Shown here: in pieces, positions 27,005-36,299 of the stretch
Layout of the letters: the number at the start of each line of letters is the position of its first letter
Numbering within the stretch: the first letter of the stretch is position 1
Assembly (NCBI RefSeq): GCF_000425825.1
Contig: NZ_AUEE01000004.1
Location: forward strand, 62,001 to 126,000
DNA from: Jeotgalicoccus marinus DSM 19772
GTDB lineage: Bacteria; Bacillota; Bacilli; Staphylococcales; Salinicoccaceae
DNA: 64,000 nucleotides
Direction: 5' to 3'
Made by a program: the position numbers and the translations under genes
The notes under the pieces: generated by a model
The model's input: the letters and a program-made list of their open reading frames with translations, nothing else
Told to the model about the DNA's origin: nothing
The model's database searches: none

Positions 27005-27682
27005 TCATTTCTCTCCTTGTATAACATCCCAATTAGATTTATTTTCACACATTTCCCAAAACATATACTCGTACTTACTTGTTTTCACCACAATTTCCTC
27101 TAAGACAAGCAATTCACGCTCAGGTTTACCCTCTGCTAAACGATTCATCAGCTTCATTGCAGTATTATTTAATGCAGTAAACTCTGTGTCTGAATACATA
27201 TCCACCCATTCTTTATATGGATTATCCTCATGGTCATAATTTTTCTTTAAGTGATTTCCTATAAAGTTATAAGACCATGCACAAGTCAATAAGCATGCAG
27301 CCACAACAGCTGCATCACCGCGCTGTGCGTGATTCAACATGTATGAGGTATATGCTGTATTTTCACTAGCCGCCTCAGTTTCTAATAGCGCATCCTCTGA
27401 AATTCCAAATCGTTTTGAAAAACTTCTATGAAGCTCCATCTCGCCAAACAACGTTCCATGTAACAACTCAGCAAATAAATTCATAGTATCTAAATCCGGT
27501 GCCTTCTCTGCACCAATCGCCATTAAGCGTGCATACTCAACTAAATACACATAATCCTGTTTTAACCAATGTTGAAACTTATCAATTTCAAGAGATCCAT
27601 CACCCAAGCCCATCACAAAAGGATGGTCTAAATACGATTTCCAAATTCCTTCTACACGTGTCCATAATCGATCTGTAAACAT
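27005..27682 (-). CDS. tenA: Aminopyrimidine aminohydrolase TenA (thiaminase II)
   Basis: 225 residues, all-helical TenA fold. Seen: HPFVMGLGDGSLEIDKFQHWLKQD at the N-terminus, conserved Cys in AACLLTCAWSYNFIG, and WVDMYSDTEFTAL with the active-site Tyr and Glu. It salvages the pyrimidine of degraded thiamin to HMP. Standing alone without thiD/M/E, it is controlled by the TPP riboswitch upstream. Confidence 0.95.
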   Translation of the reverse strand: MFTDRLWTRVEGIWKSYLDHPFVMGLGDGSLEIDKFQHWLKQDYVYLVEYARLMAIGAEKAPDLDTMNLFAELLHGTLFGEMELHRSFSKRFGISEDALLETEAASENTAYTSYMLNHAQRGDAAVVAACLLTCAWSYNFIGNHLKKNYDHEDNPYKEWVDMYSDTEFTALNNTAMKLMNRLAEGKPERELLVLEEIVVKTSKYEYMFWEMCENKSNWDVIQGEK

Positions 27683-27710
27683 ATCAATTTCTCCTTTTGA
27701 CTAAACAAGA

Positions 27711-27741
27711 TAAAAACCCGAACCTTATGAGCGGTCCGAGT
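27711..27741 (-). terminator. Riboswitch expression-platform terminator
   Basis: On the - strand ACTCGGACC pairs with GGTTCGGGT (G-U pairs allowed) and runs into TTTTTA, between the TPP aptamer and the tenA ribosome site. It would end transcription when TPP is bound. Confidence 0.8.
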
Positions 27742-27775
27742 CCATAAATACCATGTTGCCAAAGTTTATCGACAC

Positions 27776-27856
27776 AGACTTCCCTATCGCAGGTCCTAAC
27801 CTACAGGTTCAAAGGGTCGAATTTCATCTCTCAGCACAGCAGTGCACCCCTAGTCT
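27776..27856 (-). ncRNA. TPP riboswitch (THI element)
   Basis: Read on the - strand: P1 arm AGACT, then GGGGTGC, the THI-box core GCTGAGAGATG, ACCCTTTGAACCTG, GGTTAGGACCTGCG, TAGGGAA and the closing AGTCT. These are the conserved TPP-binding sequences. The transcription terminator downstream shows an attenuation mechanism controlling tenA. Confidence 0.96.
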
Positions 27857-28058
27857 TATTATTTGATTTAAGGATGGTCTTAAAGGCAAAACTTTGCATC
27901 CAGAAGTTTTTGAGGAAAGTCCTCCATCAAAAGAGATAATAATCACTATGATTTCCATCATTCGTGTCCGTATTCTTAAATCGTAAAAGATAAGTAAGTC
28001 GTAAAAAGTAATCCATCAATTTTTCGATTAGGAATCGGTCTCTTTTTACCAATAAAAT
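27857..28058. other. tenA promoter region, otherwise empty
   Basis: About 200 bp between the riboswitch and the next gene. A plausible -35 TTGCCT on the - strand upstream of the aptamer has no clear -10. No reading frame or other structure is supported. Confidence 0.4.
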
Positions 28059-28580
28059 TTATATCGTCTTCAAAGTGACTTCAATCGTTTCGCTACTGTT
28101 AAATTTATCGATTAGCATGGATTTCTTATGGACACTTGTCTCTAGTAATTCTAGATAATCTCTAACAGCGTCCTCATTAATAATACCTTCTTCAACAATA
28201 CCGACACCAGAAATCGTCTTTACACGTTCTCTGCCGTAACCAAAGTTTATATTTGATGAAATATTATTGATGATATCACGTTCAATCTTCAATGACTCCA
28301 AAGTCGCTGATGCTGTCATTACATGGCCATCCACTGATATTTCGCCTGTTGTATTTTTCAAATGGATCGCTGTTTTTAAAGTGATTAAGTCTGTCTTTAA
28401 ATCCTTAATTTTCTCTAAATTCTCATTTACTTTAACGACCTTATCATCGTTATCAATCTTCTCATTATTCACCGCAATCGGCACACGAAATTCTGTACTG
28501 AACTTCTCGTACTCTTTAGTAATTTGATTTCTTAAATTGCTTACATTAAATATGGCCTCTTGTAAAGTGAGCGTTGTCAT
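28059..28580 (-). CDS. Uncharacterised helical protein (DIP1984/septicolysin-like?)
   Basis: 173 residues, no signal peptide, largely predicted coiled coil in the first 110 (LTLQEAIFNVSNLRNQI, ENLEKIKDLKTDLITLKTAI), then a short mixed region. The pattern of N-terminal helix, LKTAIHLKNTTGEI and C-terminal helices recalls the DIP1984 family, but I am not confident. ATG 28580 follows GGAGG; an ATG at 28592 is too far from it. A tRNA gene lies upstream on the same strand with its own terminator. Confidence 0.6.
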   Translation of the reverse strand: MTTLTLQEAIFNVSNLRNQITKEYEKFSTEFRVPIAVNNEKIDNDDKVVKVNENLEKIKDLKTDLITLKTAIHLKNTTGEISVDGHVMTASATLESLKIERDIINNISSNINFGYGRERVKTISGVGIVEEGIINEDAVRDYLELLETSVHKKSMLIDKFNSSETIEVTLKTI

Positions 28581-28649
28581 ATTAACCTCCATTGTTCATG
28601 CTTAGCTACTAGACTACCCATAAGCTAGAAGTAATGCAAATAAGTAAAC

Positions 28650-28683
28650 AAAAAAAAAGACCAACTCAATTTTGAGTTGGTCT
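28650..28683 (-). terminator. tRNA-Thr terminator
   Basis: AGACCAACTCAA (28658-28669) with TTGAGTTGGTCT (28672-28683), 12-bp perfect stem; eight T on the - strand follow. Confidence 0.9.
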
Positions 28684-28688
28684 AAGAC

Positions 28689-28759
28689 AGCCGACAACGA
28701 GAATCGAACTCGTATTGCAGCCTTACCATGGCTGTGTTCTACCATTAAACTATGTCGGC
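28689..28759 (-). tRNA. tRNA-Thr (anticodon GGU)
   Basis: 71 nt. Acceptor GCCGACA/TGTCGGC, anticodon stem CAGCC/GGCTG around loop ATGGTAA (anticodon GGT), T-arm ACGAG-TTCGATT-CTCGT. The 3' CCA is not encoded. Confidence 0.95.
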
Positions 28760-28855
28760 AAATATTCAATACATTTTACTATAGTATAATCAAAACAATA
28801 TTTCCAGTCTTTTTGATTAACAACATACACTATATTGAATGATTTGAATTAAATT

Positions 28856-30034
28856 TTAGTCCTCAATGAATTTCGCAACCAATGTACCAATTAACATCGC
28901 CCATATGGGTGCACTAATATAAAAATAAGTCACTCCAGACGCTGCGATAATAAATGTAAAAATAACACTCATCGTATATTTCGGATTTGAGAAACTACGT
29001 CTTAGCGTTGAAGCAAATACACCGATTAAGACAAAACCAGTTAATATCGACATTAATGACGCCGGTAAATCGAACATTAATGGTACGAGTGCCCAGGCAA
29101 ATATAGCAAAAATCAACATTACAATACTAGAAATTACTGAAGCGACATAGCGAGTCGATTTTTCACCAGACGCATGGTCCGATGCGATCGTTGTCATCAT
29201 TCCCCCGACATTTGCAGATTGACCTCCAAAAATTGTCGCCCCGAGTGAAGCAATACCACTGAATGTTAATATGCTATTAATGGGTACCTTATAACCATTG
29301 CTCTCCAGAGCGCCGATAGCAGGCGTTGCATCATTTGATAATATTAACAAGGTTAATGGTAATGTCACTGATATGATTGCTGAAATCGAGAACTCTGGGG
29401 CCGTAAAGGTCGGCATAACTGGTGTGGTACCCAGTGCTGAGAAATCAAAATTATTCAAGACAAAATACATAATAACAGCTGTAAATACGCCAGCCAGCAT
29501 CGGTGGAATTCTTAAATCCCATTTACGGAATATAAAAAATGCGACAATTGCAGTTATTCCAATGATTGGCATATCGACTGTAGCAGGAATAAGACCAAAT
29601 ACGTATGAAGAAATAATACCCGCCAACATTGCAGCAATAATCTCTCTCGGTATCCAACTCATTACCTTCTTAAATATCCCAGACATACCAAATGCCATTA
29701 TAATAAGAGCTGTAATAATATAGCTCCCGACTAGTTCTTCAAATGTAAAATGAGGCGTTACTGTAACTAAAAATGCAACGCCTGTTAAAGAATGTGCCCC
29801 GACTATTGGCATGCGGTAATATATAGACATGATCATACCGAGTAAGGCACCAAAAAAATGCACACCATAAAACCAAGTAATCGTTTGCTCATGACTAAAC
29901 ATCCCGGCATTTGCTGCCTCAATAACCATGACAGGCGGCCCGATAATACCTAACATCCCTGTCATCAAACCACCCGATATATTGTCTCGGTTTATATCAT
30001 TTAGAAAAGCTGGTTTATGTATTGTATATTTCAT
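28856..30034 (-). CDS. benE: BenE-family benzoate/proton symporter-like permease
   Basis: 392 residues, about 11-12 membrane segments, matching BenE: GGLMTGMLGIIGPPVMVIEAAN, GAHSLTGVAFLVT, ILSNDATPAIGALESNGYKVP and GGMMTTIASDHASG. Imports benzoate or a related carboxylate. No benzoate-degrading genes are adjacent, so the real substrate may differ. Confidence 0.85.
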   Translation of the reverse strand: MKYTIHKPAFLNDINRDNISGGLMTGMLGIIGPPVMVIEAANAGMFSHEQTITWFYGVHFFGALLGMIMSIYYRMPIVGAHSLTGVAFLVTVTPHFTFEELVGSYIITALIIMAFGMSGIFKKVMSWIPREIIAAMLAGIISSYVFGLIPATVDMPIIGITAIVAFFIFRKWDLRIPPMLAGVFTAVIMYFVLNNFDFSALGTTPVMPTFTAPEFSISAIISVTLPLTLLILSNDATPAIGALESNGYKVPINSILTFSGIASLGATIFGGQSANVGGMMTTIASDHASGEKSTRYVASVISSIVMLIFAIFAWALVPLMFDLPASLMSILTGFVLIGVFASTLRRSFSNPKYTMSVIFTFIIAASGVTYFYISAPIWAMLIGTLVAKFIED

Positions 30035-30101
30035 AAGAAAGACTCCTGTCTGTTAATACCATAATGCTAACACTACTACAGGTTTTGTCTAGGTATATTA
30101 A

Positions 30102-30257
30102 AATGATGAAGCAGACATTATCGTGACGAACTTTTCAATTCAACAACCTGTAGAAAAGCATGTCATTGCAGTTAGTGACTTGCCTACAGCGAAAGATATG
30201 CAAGTAATCACAAAGGCAATTTATGAAGTCCAGCATGAATCGACAAAGTATTTGTAG
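30102..30257 (+). pseudogene. Gene fragment, possibly the C-terminal end of a PRD/Mga-type regulator
   Basis: An open frame of 51 codons without a convincing start, ending TAG 30255-30257. The coded peptide (DEADIIVTNFSIQQPVEK, HVIAVSDLPTAKDMQVITK) has normal amino-acid composition and looks like the end of an Mga or PRD-type regulator domain. A terminator follows at proper distance. Low confidence about family. Confidence 0.4.
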
Positions 30258-30278
30258 GTAAATAATATTATAAACATA

Positions 30279-30313
30279 TTCAACCTCTTCCAAACTTTTA
30301 GGAAGAGGTTGAA
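30279..30313. terminator. Bidirectional terminator
   Basis: TTCAACCTCTTCC (30279-30291) with GGAAGAGGTTGAA (30301-30313), perfect 13-bp stem; ends the SDR gene operon on the - strand. Confidence 0.8.
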
Positions 30314-30326
30314 TTTGTAACACCAC

Positions 30327-31274
30327 TTATTTTAATTTAACTTTTAGTGCATCTAACATTGTCTTTGTAATCTTTTCTAAATCGTACTTCGGCTCAAATC
30401 CCCATTGCTTTTTAGCCTCACTACTGTCTATACTTTCTGGCCAAGTATCTGCAATTTTTTGTCTAACTGGATCGACATCATATTCAACTTTAAAGTCAGG
30501 GATATGTTTTTTGATTTCAGAATAGAACAATTTAGGACTCGCACTAATTGCTGTAATATTGAATGCGTTTCTTATACTTAAGTTTGACGGATCTGTTTCC
30601 ATTAATTGAATAATTGCATCAACTGCATCGTCTATATACATCATATCTAGATAAGTATCTTCCTCTAAGAAGCAGGTGTAAGAGCCTGTTTTAATAGCTT
30701 CAAAGAAAATATCTACTGCATAATCCGTCGTACCGCCACCTGGTTCTTTTATGTGTGAAATTAATCCTGGAAACCTTACACCCCTAGTATCCACTCCAAA
30801 TTTCTCATAATAATAGTCGCATAGTAGTTCACCTGATACTTTATTTACACCGTACATCGTGTTTGGTCTTTGAATTGTCGTTTGTGGTGTATTTTTCTTC
30901 GGTGTGGAATCACCAAATGAACCAATAGAGCTTGGAGTGAAAAATTTCAGGTTGTGAATTCTGGCAACCTCAAGTGCATTAACCAGACCGTTCATATTGA
31001 TATCCCAAGCTAATAGTGGATCTTTTTCACATGTCGCACTTAACAATGCTGCCATGTGCAATATCGTATCAGGCTGAAATTCACTCACTAATTCATCCAT
31101 TCTTTCAAAATCTCTTACATCTAAAATTTCAATTTTATCTGCGATTAATTTGTTATCAGTATTTTTGTGTACATCAGTTGGTAGAACATTATCGACACCA
31201 TATAAATCCATTAATTTGTCTGTTAGCTCTGTGCCAATTTGCCCTAATGCACCAGTTATTATTATTCTTTTCAT
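30327..31274 (-). CDS. SDR-type L-threonine dehydrogenase-like NAD-dependent epimerase
   Basis: 315 residues. NAD motif [11 protein letters not shown], catalytic SSIGSFG and YGVNK (Tyr-x-x-x-Lys), and VRFPGLIS, as in the short-chain threonine 3-dehydrogenases of Gram-positives. Would give 2-amino-3-oxobutyrate; the usual partner kbl is not next to it. ATG 31274 is used because GAGGAG precedes it; the longer frame has no such site. Last gene of the opine-dehydrogenase/ABC operon, 28 bp after a permease, so its product may belong to that pathway. Confidence 0.85.
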   Translation of the reverse strand: MKRIIITGALGQIGTELTDKLMDLYGVDNVLPTDVHKNTDNKLIADKIEILDVRDFERMDELVSEFQPDTILHMAALLSATCEKDPLLAWDINMNGLVNALEVARIHNLKFFTPSSIGSFGDSTPKKNTPQTTIQRPNTMYGVNKVSGELLCDYYYEKFGVDTRGVRFPGLISHIKEPGGGTTDYAVDIFFEAIKTGSYTCFLEEDTYLDMMYIDDAVDAIIQLMETDPSNLSIRNAFNITAISASPKLFYSEIKKHIPDFKVEYDVDPVRQKIADTWPESIDSSEAKKQWGFEPKYDLEKITKTMLDALKVKLK

Positions 31275-31302
31275 CAAAAACTCCTCACTATAAATTTGTC
31301 CA

Positions 31303-31992
31303 TTACATTCTACTGTGTAAATATTCTTCATACTTGCTGGAAAGCGTAACCGTTATGGCCGATATTGCCCAATACATTAATGCCGCTGCAAAAAATGCTT
31401 CTACATAATAAGAATTGTCCGTTGCGATTAGACGTGCTTCTGCAAAAATATCGACAACTGTAATCATGAAACCTAAAGAGATTGCTTTCATTACAATTAA
31501 AAACGAGCTACTAAATTCAGGTATAGCTTCTACTAAAGCTTGGGGTGCAATTATTTTTTTAAACATTTGATACGGCGTATATCCTAGTGATTGTGCCGCT
31601 TCAATTTGTCCTTTATTTATCGATAAAAATGATCCCCTAATTGTTTCAGCCTGGAACGATGCTACAGTAAATGAAACAGCTACGATTAGAATAATGGCAG
31701 GTGGAATATTCGTCCCATTGTAATCAAGACCGACTAGACCGGATAGGTAAGTGACGGTATCCGGTAATGAGTAATACATCAAGAATATTAGTACAATCAG
31801 AGGCGTACCTCTTAATAATAATTTTGTTATCACTACAATTTGTTTGAGTACGGGTACATTATATTCTTGAATCAATGCCATGACCGTACCAATAAGGATT
31901 GATAATATAAATATCGTTATCGCCAACAATAACGTCTGCGGTACAACTGCTAATAATTGAACAAAATCCTCAAACAGTATCAAAAAATTCAT
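31303..31992 (-). CDS. Polar amino acid ABC transporter permease (second)
   Basis: 229 residues, about five membrane helices. HisM/GlnP-type permease with the coupling motif [23 protein letters not shown]. Forms a heterodimer with the permease at 31996, 3 bp upstream. Part of an uptake system for an amino acid or opine. Confidence 0.9.
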   Translation of the reverse strand: MNFLILFEDFVQLLAVVPQTLLLAITIFILSILIGTVMALIQEYNVPVLKQIVVITKLLLRGTPLIVLIFLMYYSLPDTVTYLSGLVGLDYNGTNIPPAIILIVAVSFTVASFQAETIRGSFLSINKGQIEAAQSLGYTPYQMFKKIIAPQALVEAIPEFSSSFLIVMKAISLGFMITVVDIFAEARLIATDNSYYVEAFFAAALMYWAISAITVTLSSKYEEYLHSRM

Positions 31993-31995
31993 AGC

Positions 31996-32703
31996 CTAAG
32001 CCCCCTTTGTATTTAAACCAGAATCTAGTTTGAATTTCTTGTTCTTCTTCTCGAAGAAGCGAATTATTGCATCTGATGCAAAAGTCAACACAACATAGAT
32101 TGCAGCAATAATTAAGAATATTTGCACCTGATTCATACCATAAGATGAGGCTGCGATTAACTGGCCACGTCCCATAATGTCTACAACACCAAGTGCAAAC
32201 ACTAATGATGTATCATGAATTAAATGAATCAATGCATTCCCCCAACCAGGTAAGGCTACTGGAATTGTTTGAGGTAAAGTGATTCTTCTAAACTTTTGAA
32301 TTGGTGTATACCCCATACTGTCAGCTGCTTCGTGTTGCCCCTTATCTAAAGCTCTGTATGCAGCTCTGAATACTTCAACTAGATAACCACCGTGGTATAG
32401 TGATAATGCAACGATTGATGCGACGGTCGCAGTGATATAGGTCGTGCTAAAACCCATACTTTCAATGACTGGTGGAAGTGCATAAAACACTATAAACAGT
32501 TGTATAATTATCGGTACACTTCTTGTAAACGATGAAAATGTGACTGTTATCTGCTTTAGTACAGGTATTTTCTTCACCACAATAATCGTTAAAATTGTTC
32601 CTAATATCAGCCCGCAAATTGCTGAAACAACTAACACAATCAATGTGATATATGACACCTGCATTAATGAAAGCAGAATCTCAGTAATTGTAGGATTTAA
32701 CAT
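31996..32703 (-). CDS. Polar amino acid ABC transporter permease (first)
   Basis: 235 residues of the same HisM/GlnP family, with coupling motif HEAADSMGYTPIQKFRRITLPQT. Lies between the binding-protein gene and the second permease. The two-permease layout is the one used by the octopine and nopaline (OccQM/NocQM) and histidine systems. Confidence 0.9.
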   Translation of the reverse strand: MLNPTITEILLSLMQVSYITLIVLVVSAICGLILGTILTIIVVKKIPVLKQITVTFSSFTRSVPIIIQLFIVFYALPPVIESMGFSTTYITATVASIVALSLYHGGYLVEVFRAAYRALDKGQHEAADSMGYTPIQKFRRITLPQTIPVALPGWGNALIHLIHDTSLVFALGVVDIMGRGQLIAASSYGMNQVQIFLIIAAIYVVLTFASDAIIRFFEKKNKKFKLDSGLNTKGA

Positions 32704-32734
32704 TTTATGTAGCCCCCTTTGTTAAATTACTATG

Positions 32735-33571
32735 TTATTCTTCCTCTTCTGTTAATTGATAATCGTAAATATCTTCACCATAGTACTCTTCAGAAATCTC
32801 AGATAGTGTCCCTTCTTCATGCAATTCCGCTAAAGCTTGATCAACTTCCTCAAGTAACTTTTGATTTTCTTCTGAGTCATGTATCAGCATGATAGTCTCA
32901 CCGACAAAGATTGGTTCAGTCTCAACCACATCTAAGCCCATTGCTTCAATTACATCCATTTGACCTAGGTTAGCCGGGCCTATAAATGCATCATATTTAC
33001 CTGAATCAATTTCTTTCATTCTTTGTGCATATGGAATATCCCCACTTGACTCTTCCAATTTCAAGTCGTATTCTGGATTTTCCTCCATCCAATCTATAAC
33101 GACTTGTATTGTGCCTCCGCCTGCAGTAAACGGCGTGATTTTCTTACCTTCTAAATCTTCCAGAGTTTCAATTCCACTATCAGGCCTAACATACATCTTA
33201 ATCAAACTTCTTCCCGTCGCATTTTCAGGAACTAAATACTGCTCCTCTCTTTCAGGAGTGGGATAAAAGCCTCCAACATTCAATTGGTACTTCCCTGTTT
33301 TCAATCCTGTTTCTTGAGCACTATCTGCTACAGCTTGAATGTTAAATTCATAATCCTCTAGCTTCTCATCAACCGCCCTTAGCACACCTGGCTCATAACC
33401 TAAAATTTCACCATCTACTTCTTGCCAACTTAAATTTTTAGAAGTAGGTGGCGTAGTCACGTCGATAACTTTAGCACCGTCTGCAGATACTTCATTTTCA
33501 TCGTCATCATTACCACATGCGGCTAGTAATACCAATAAACCTAGACATGTCATCACCAAATATTTTTTCAT
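32735..33571 (-). CDS. Amino acid/opine ABC transporter substrate-binding lipoprotein
   Basis: 278 residues. Lipobox LLAACGND after the signal peptide, then a family-3 solute-binding domain (ETGLKTGKYQLNVGGF, LEDLEGKKITPFTAGGGTIQ, IDSGKYDAFIG). ATG 33571 is taken because AGGGGGAG lies 7 nt upstream. Neighbouring opine dehydrogenase suggests an opine-like N-carboxyalkyl amino acid as ligand; not proven. Confidence 0.9.
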   Translation of the reverse strand: MKKYLVMTCLGLLVLLAACGNDDDENEVSADGAKVIDVTTPPTSKNLSWQEVDGEILGYEPGVLRAVDEKLEDYEFNIQAVADSAQETGLKTGKYQLNVGGFYPTPEREEQYLVPENATGRSLIKMYVRPDSGIETLEDLEGKKITPFTAGGGTIQVVIDWMEENPEYDLKLEESSGDIPYAQRMKEIDSGKYDAFIGPANLGQMDVIEAMGLDVVETEPIFVGETIMLIHDSEENQKLLEEVDQALAELHEEGTLSEISEEYYGEDIYDYQLTEEEE

Positions 33572-33594
33572 CTGCAACTCCCCCTTTGTATCAC

Positions 33595-34350
33595 TTATTT
33601 TGCAGATACAGCTTCTTTCAAATAGAACTTACTTAAAAATTGTTTCGTTCTTTCATTTTGTGACTTTTCGAAGATTTGTTCTGGTGAACCTTCTTCTACA
33701 ACATAACCATTCTCCATAAAAACAACCTTATTAGATATTTTTCTAGCGAAATCCATCTCGTGAGTGACCAGTAAAATGGTAACCCCTGTTTTTGCTACTT
33801 TTTCTATAACACTTAAAACATCGTTAACAAGCTCTGGGTCTAATGCAGAAGTCGGCTCATCAAACAACACAATTTCAGGATTTACAGCCAGGGCTCTAGC
33901 AATACTCACCCTTTGCTGCTGACCACCAGACAATTTAGATGGATATTCATTTTCTTTGTCACACATTCCGACTTTGTCTAGTAGTTCCATGCTCTTCTCA
34001 TAGGCTTCACTTTTTGACTTATTATGAACAACAATCTGCGCATCCATAACATTTTCTACAACCGTTTTGTTTTTAAATAAGTTAAACTGTTGAAATACCA
34101 TCGCTGTTTTTCTTCTTAAACTCAAAATCTCTTTCTTATTTATTTTCTTGAAATCCACACTCAAATCCGCAAGGTGCATGTTACCCTCATTTGGTTCTAC
34201 CAAATAGTTTACGCACTTCAGAATCGTTGTTTTACCAGTACCACTTGGACCAATAAATGTCACAACATCTCCTTTGTTTACATTCAAATCTACGCCTTTA
34301 AGCACTTCCTTATCACCAAATGATAACTTCAGATTTTTGAATTCTAACAT
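33595..34350 (-). CDS. Polar amino acid ABC transporter ATP-binding protein
   Basis: 251 residues with Walker A GPSGTGKTTIL, Q-loop VFQQFNLF, signature LSGGQQQRVSIARAL and Walker B IVLFDEPTSALDP, typical of GlnQ/HisP ATPases. ATG 34350 follows AGGGGG; an upstream in-frame ATG lies inside the opine dehydrogenase gene. Confidence 0.93.
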   Translation of the reverse strand: MLEFKNLKLSFGDKEVLKGVDLNVNKGDVVTFIGPSGTGKTTILKCVNYLVEPNEGNMHLADLSVDFKKINKKEILSLRRKTAMVFQQFNLFKNKTVVENVMDAQIVVHNKSKSEAYEKSMELLDKVGMCDKENEYPSKLSGGQQQRVSIARALAVNPEIVLFDEPTSALDPELVNDVLSVIEKVAKTGVTILLVTHEMDFARKISNKVVFMENGYVVEEGSPEQIFEKSQNERTKQFLSKFYLKEAVSAK

Positions 34351-34361
34351 TTCAATTCCCC

Positions 34362-35411
34362 CTATTTTTCTAATCCACAATCTTGTAGAATTTCTTCAAT
34401 CGATAAGTCGTTAAAGCTTACGCCAGTTTCTAAATAATCATTACCTGAGAATAGAGATAAGATATGCACTAATTTTTCAGTGTAAACCGTGTCTACTTCT
34501 AGTTTTTTTGCTAACTCCATAATCGGTACTAACCCAAAAGGAATATCTTCAGTAAAATATCTGTGATTTAAAGTGTTCGGTCCCGCTCCATCCGGAAATA
34601 GTGATGGTAAGGCTTCAAATAAAGAATCATGACTTGTACCATAGAATTCATTTAATAACGACAGAATATCTTTCGTTTCAATGTTAAAGAGATCTGCAAT
34701 CTTCATTCTTTCCTTATCAAGATTTTCAATATAATCAACCGTTAATTTAGAAACACCCTCTGGGTAAAATTCAAATTTTTGCGCCGAATCTATTCTGCTC
34801 GCATTGAAGGCAACTATAGGAACGTGTACAACAACATTTGTGTTATTTAAAGATGTCATTAAGACATTATTTGCGTGGTTTAAGTGTGGGAATTTTTCAA
34901 GTAGATTTTCGTATTTTGTTCTATCTTCTGTATTGGTATGTAAAGTACTGACCATTACATTGTTTTTAATTTTTCTTACCTCTACATTTCCTTTATCATC
35001 TGCCTTACTAATAAATGGTTGTGCACTTGTCTCTGCGACAATAAGGTTCTTGTCTTCAATGTCAGAGCCCAAGACTTGTCTACATTCTAATGCACCCCAA
35101 TAACCTGGAATAAATAAGATAATTTGATCCTTTTGTAGATGCTCCTTCATTTTCTCGATAACATTTTTATGACCATCTGCCGTTGTAGATACAATGATAA
35201 CTTCCGCATCAGTCACTACATCAGTCATATTTGTATGCGCTTCCAAATTAGCGGTGCCAGAATAAACACCACTTACTGAAAGTCCTTTTTCGTTTAAAAT
35301 TTGAGCTCTTTCTAGATTACTTGTGTATAGCTTAACTTCATCCCCGTTTAAAGATAAGTATCCAGATATAGCCTGTCCTGTGTTTCCTCCACCAATAACT
35401 GCAAATTTCAT
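34362..35411 (-). CDS. Octopine/nopaline dehydrogenase-family opine dehydrogenase
   Basis: 349 residues. N-terminal Rossmann NAD(P) domain (FAVIGGGNTGQAISGYL) and the helical opine-dehydrogenase C-terminal domain with the catalytic His in NNTNVVVHVPIV and NALG-like PNTLNHRYFTEDIPFG. These enzymes reversibly join an amino acid to a ketoacid. In an operon with an importer and a GntR regulator, the breakdown direction is more likely. Not a staphylopine-type gene set: no nicotianamine-synthase-like partner is present. Confidence 0.88.
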   Translation of the reverse strand: MKFAVIGGGNTGQAISGYLSLNGDEVKLYTSNLERAQILNEKGLSVSGVYSGTANLEAHTNMTDVVTDAEVIIVSTTADGHKNVIEKMKEHLQKDQIILFIPGYWGALECRQVLGSDIEDKNLIVAETSAQPFISKADDKGNVEVRKIKNNVMVSTLHTNTEDRTKYENLLEKFPHLNHANNVLMTSLNNTNVVVHVPIVAFNASRIDSAQKFEFYPEGVSKLTVDYIENLDKERMKIADLFNIETKDILSLLNEFYGTSHDSLFEALPSLFPDGAGPNTLNHRYFTEDIPFGLVPIMELAKKLEVDTVYTEKLVHILSLFSGNDYLETGVSFNDLSIEEILQDCGLEK

Positions 35412-35436
35412 TAAAATCTCCCCTTTGTTTTAAAAG

Positions 35437-36111
35437 TTAATTCGTATCATATTCCTCTAGAGACTGCACAACAGAATCTTGTGCATCTAGTATGTGTTTT
35501 TCAAGTGTTTCAACAGCTTTTGATTTATTCTTTTCAATCATTAGCTGTAAAATTACTTCGTGCTCATGTGACGATGACTGTATGCCTAACTTGCTATTAT
35601 GGGCAAGATTTCGGTATCTATTAATCCGATCGTTTAGCTGCTCTAATAGAATTAAAGCTGTGTCATTCCCACTTAACCGATAGATTTCAGCATGGAATCT
35701 GTAGCCGAAATTCTCAGTTTCATCTCGACTTTCGAGCTTAGAAGTGACTTTAATCATGTCTGTTAAGTATGTCAGATGGTTGATGCTTTCCTGATTCAGA
35801 TGATCGATTGCTTCCTCGATTAGGATACCTTCCAATTTACTGCGGATTTTGAATAACTCTTTTACTTCTTTTTTTGATATTGAAGAAACTTTAAAAGTAC
35901 CGTTAGCTTGTTGTGCAACTAACCCTTCCCCTTCTAACTTTTGTAAAGCCTCTCTCATCGGTGTTCGACTTACCCCAAGTTCTTTTTCTAGGTTAACTCT
36001 ATTAATTGTTGAATCTGGTTTAAGTTCTAGTTTAATGATTCTTTCTTTTACTTGTTCGTATGCGATATCTTTAGTTGAAATTCTGGTTAATCCATTTATT
36101 GTGTTAGTCAA
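35437..36111 (-). CDS. GntR-family regulator of the opine-type operon
   Basis: 224 residues. Winged helix (KDIAYEQVKERI, GVSRTPMREALQKL) and FCD domain with metal-binding His (FGYRFHAEIYR, HEVILQLM, EKHILDAQDSV). TTG 36111 is chosen as the start because GGAGGTGA lies 8 nt upstream; the ATG at 36150 is inside the palindromic operator. First gene of the operon down to the SDR gene, 25 bp before the opine dehydrogenase. Confidence 0.9.
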   Translation of the reverse strand: MTNTINGLTRISTKDIAYEQVKERIIKLELKPDSTINRVNLEKELGVSRTPMREALQKLEGEGLVAQQANGTFKVSSISKKEVKELFKIRSKLEGILIEEAIDHLNQESINHLTYLTDMIKVTSKLESRDETENFGYRFHAEIYRLSGNDTALILLEQLNDRINRYRNLAHNSKLGIQSSSHEHEVILQLMIEKNKSKAVETLEKHILDAQDSVVQSLEEYDTN

Positions 36112-36136
36112 ATTTTGATTCACCTCCGTAATTCGT

Positions 36137-36154
36137 ATAATTGTATACAATTAT
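36137..36154. promoter_or_regulatory. 18-bp perfect palindromic operator
   Basis: ATAATTGTATACAATTAT is perfectly self-complementary and holds the TTGTATACAA core typical of FadR-type operators. It sits just upstream of the gntR gene it probably autoregulates, and may also control gltS, which starts 146 bp away in the other direction. Confidence 0.7.
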
Positions 36155-36299
36155 TATAACGTACATAATTCAGATTACAACGAATATTATAATATTTCTG
36201 ATAATTGATTAATATTTGTAATTGTTTACTAAAATATTCTTCCTCTTTGCTCATTTATAATGTATATTCAAAACATCCTATAAAGAAGGTGATAATATT

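Noticed and set aside
28656..28683. CRISPR-like repeat.
   Set aside because: A single hairpin that is the tRNA terminator; no spacer array was found anywhere in the window.
30035..30100. Possible riboswitch upstream of benE.
   Set aside because: Only a short CCTGT/ACAGG pair; no known aptamer sequence.
34362..35411. Staphylopine-type metallophore synthesis dehydrogenase (CntM).
   Set aside because: No CntK/CntL partners and the importer is of polar amino acid type, so a catabolic opine role fits better.
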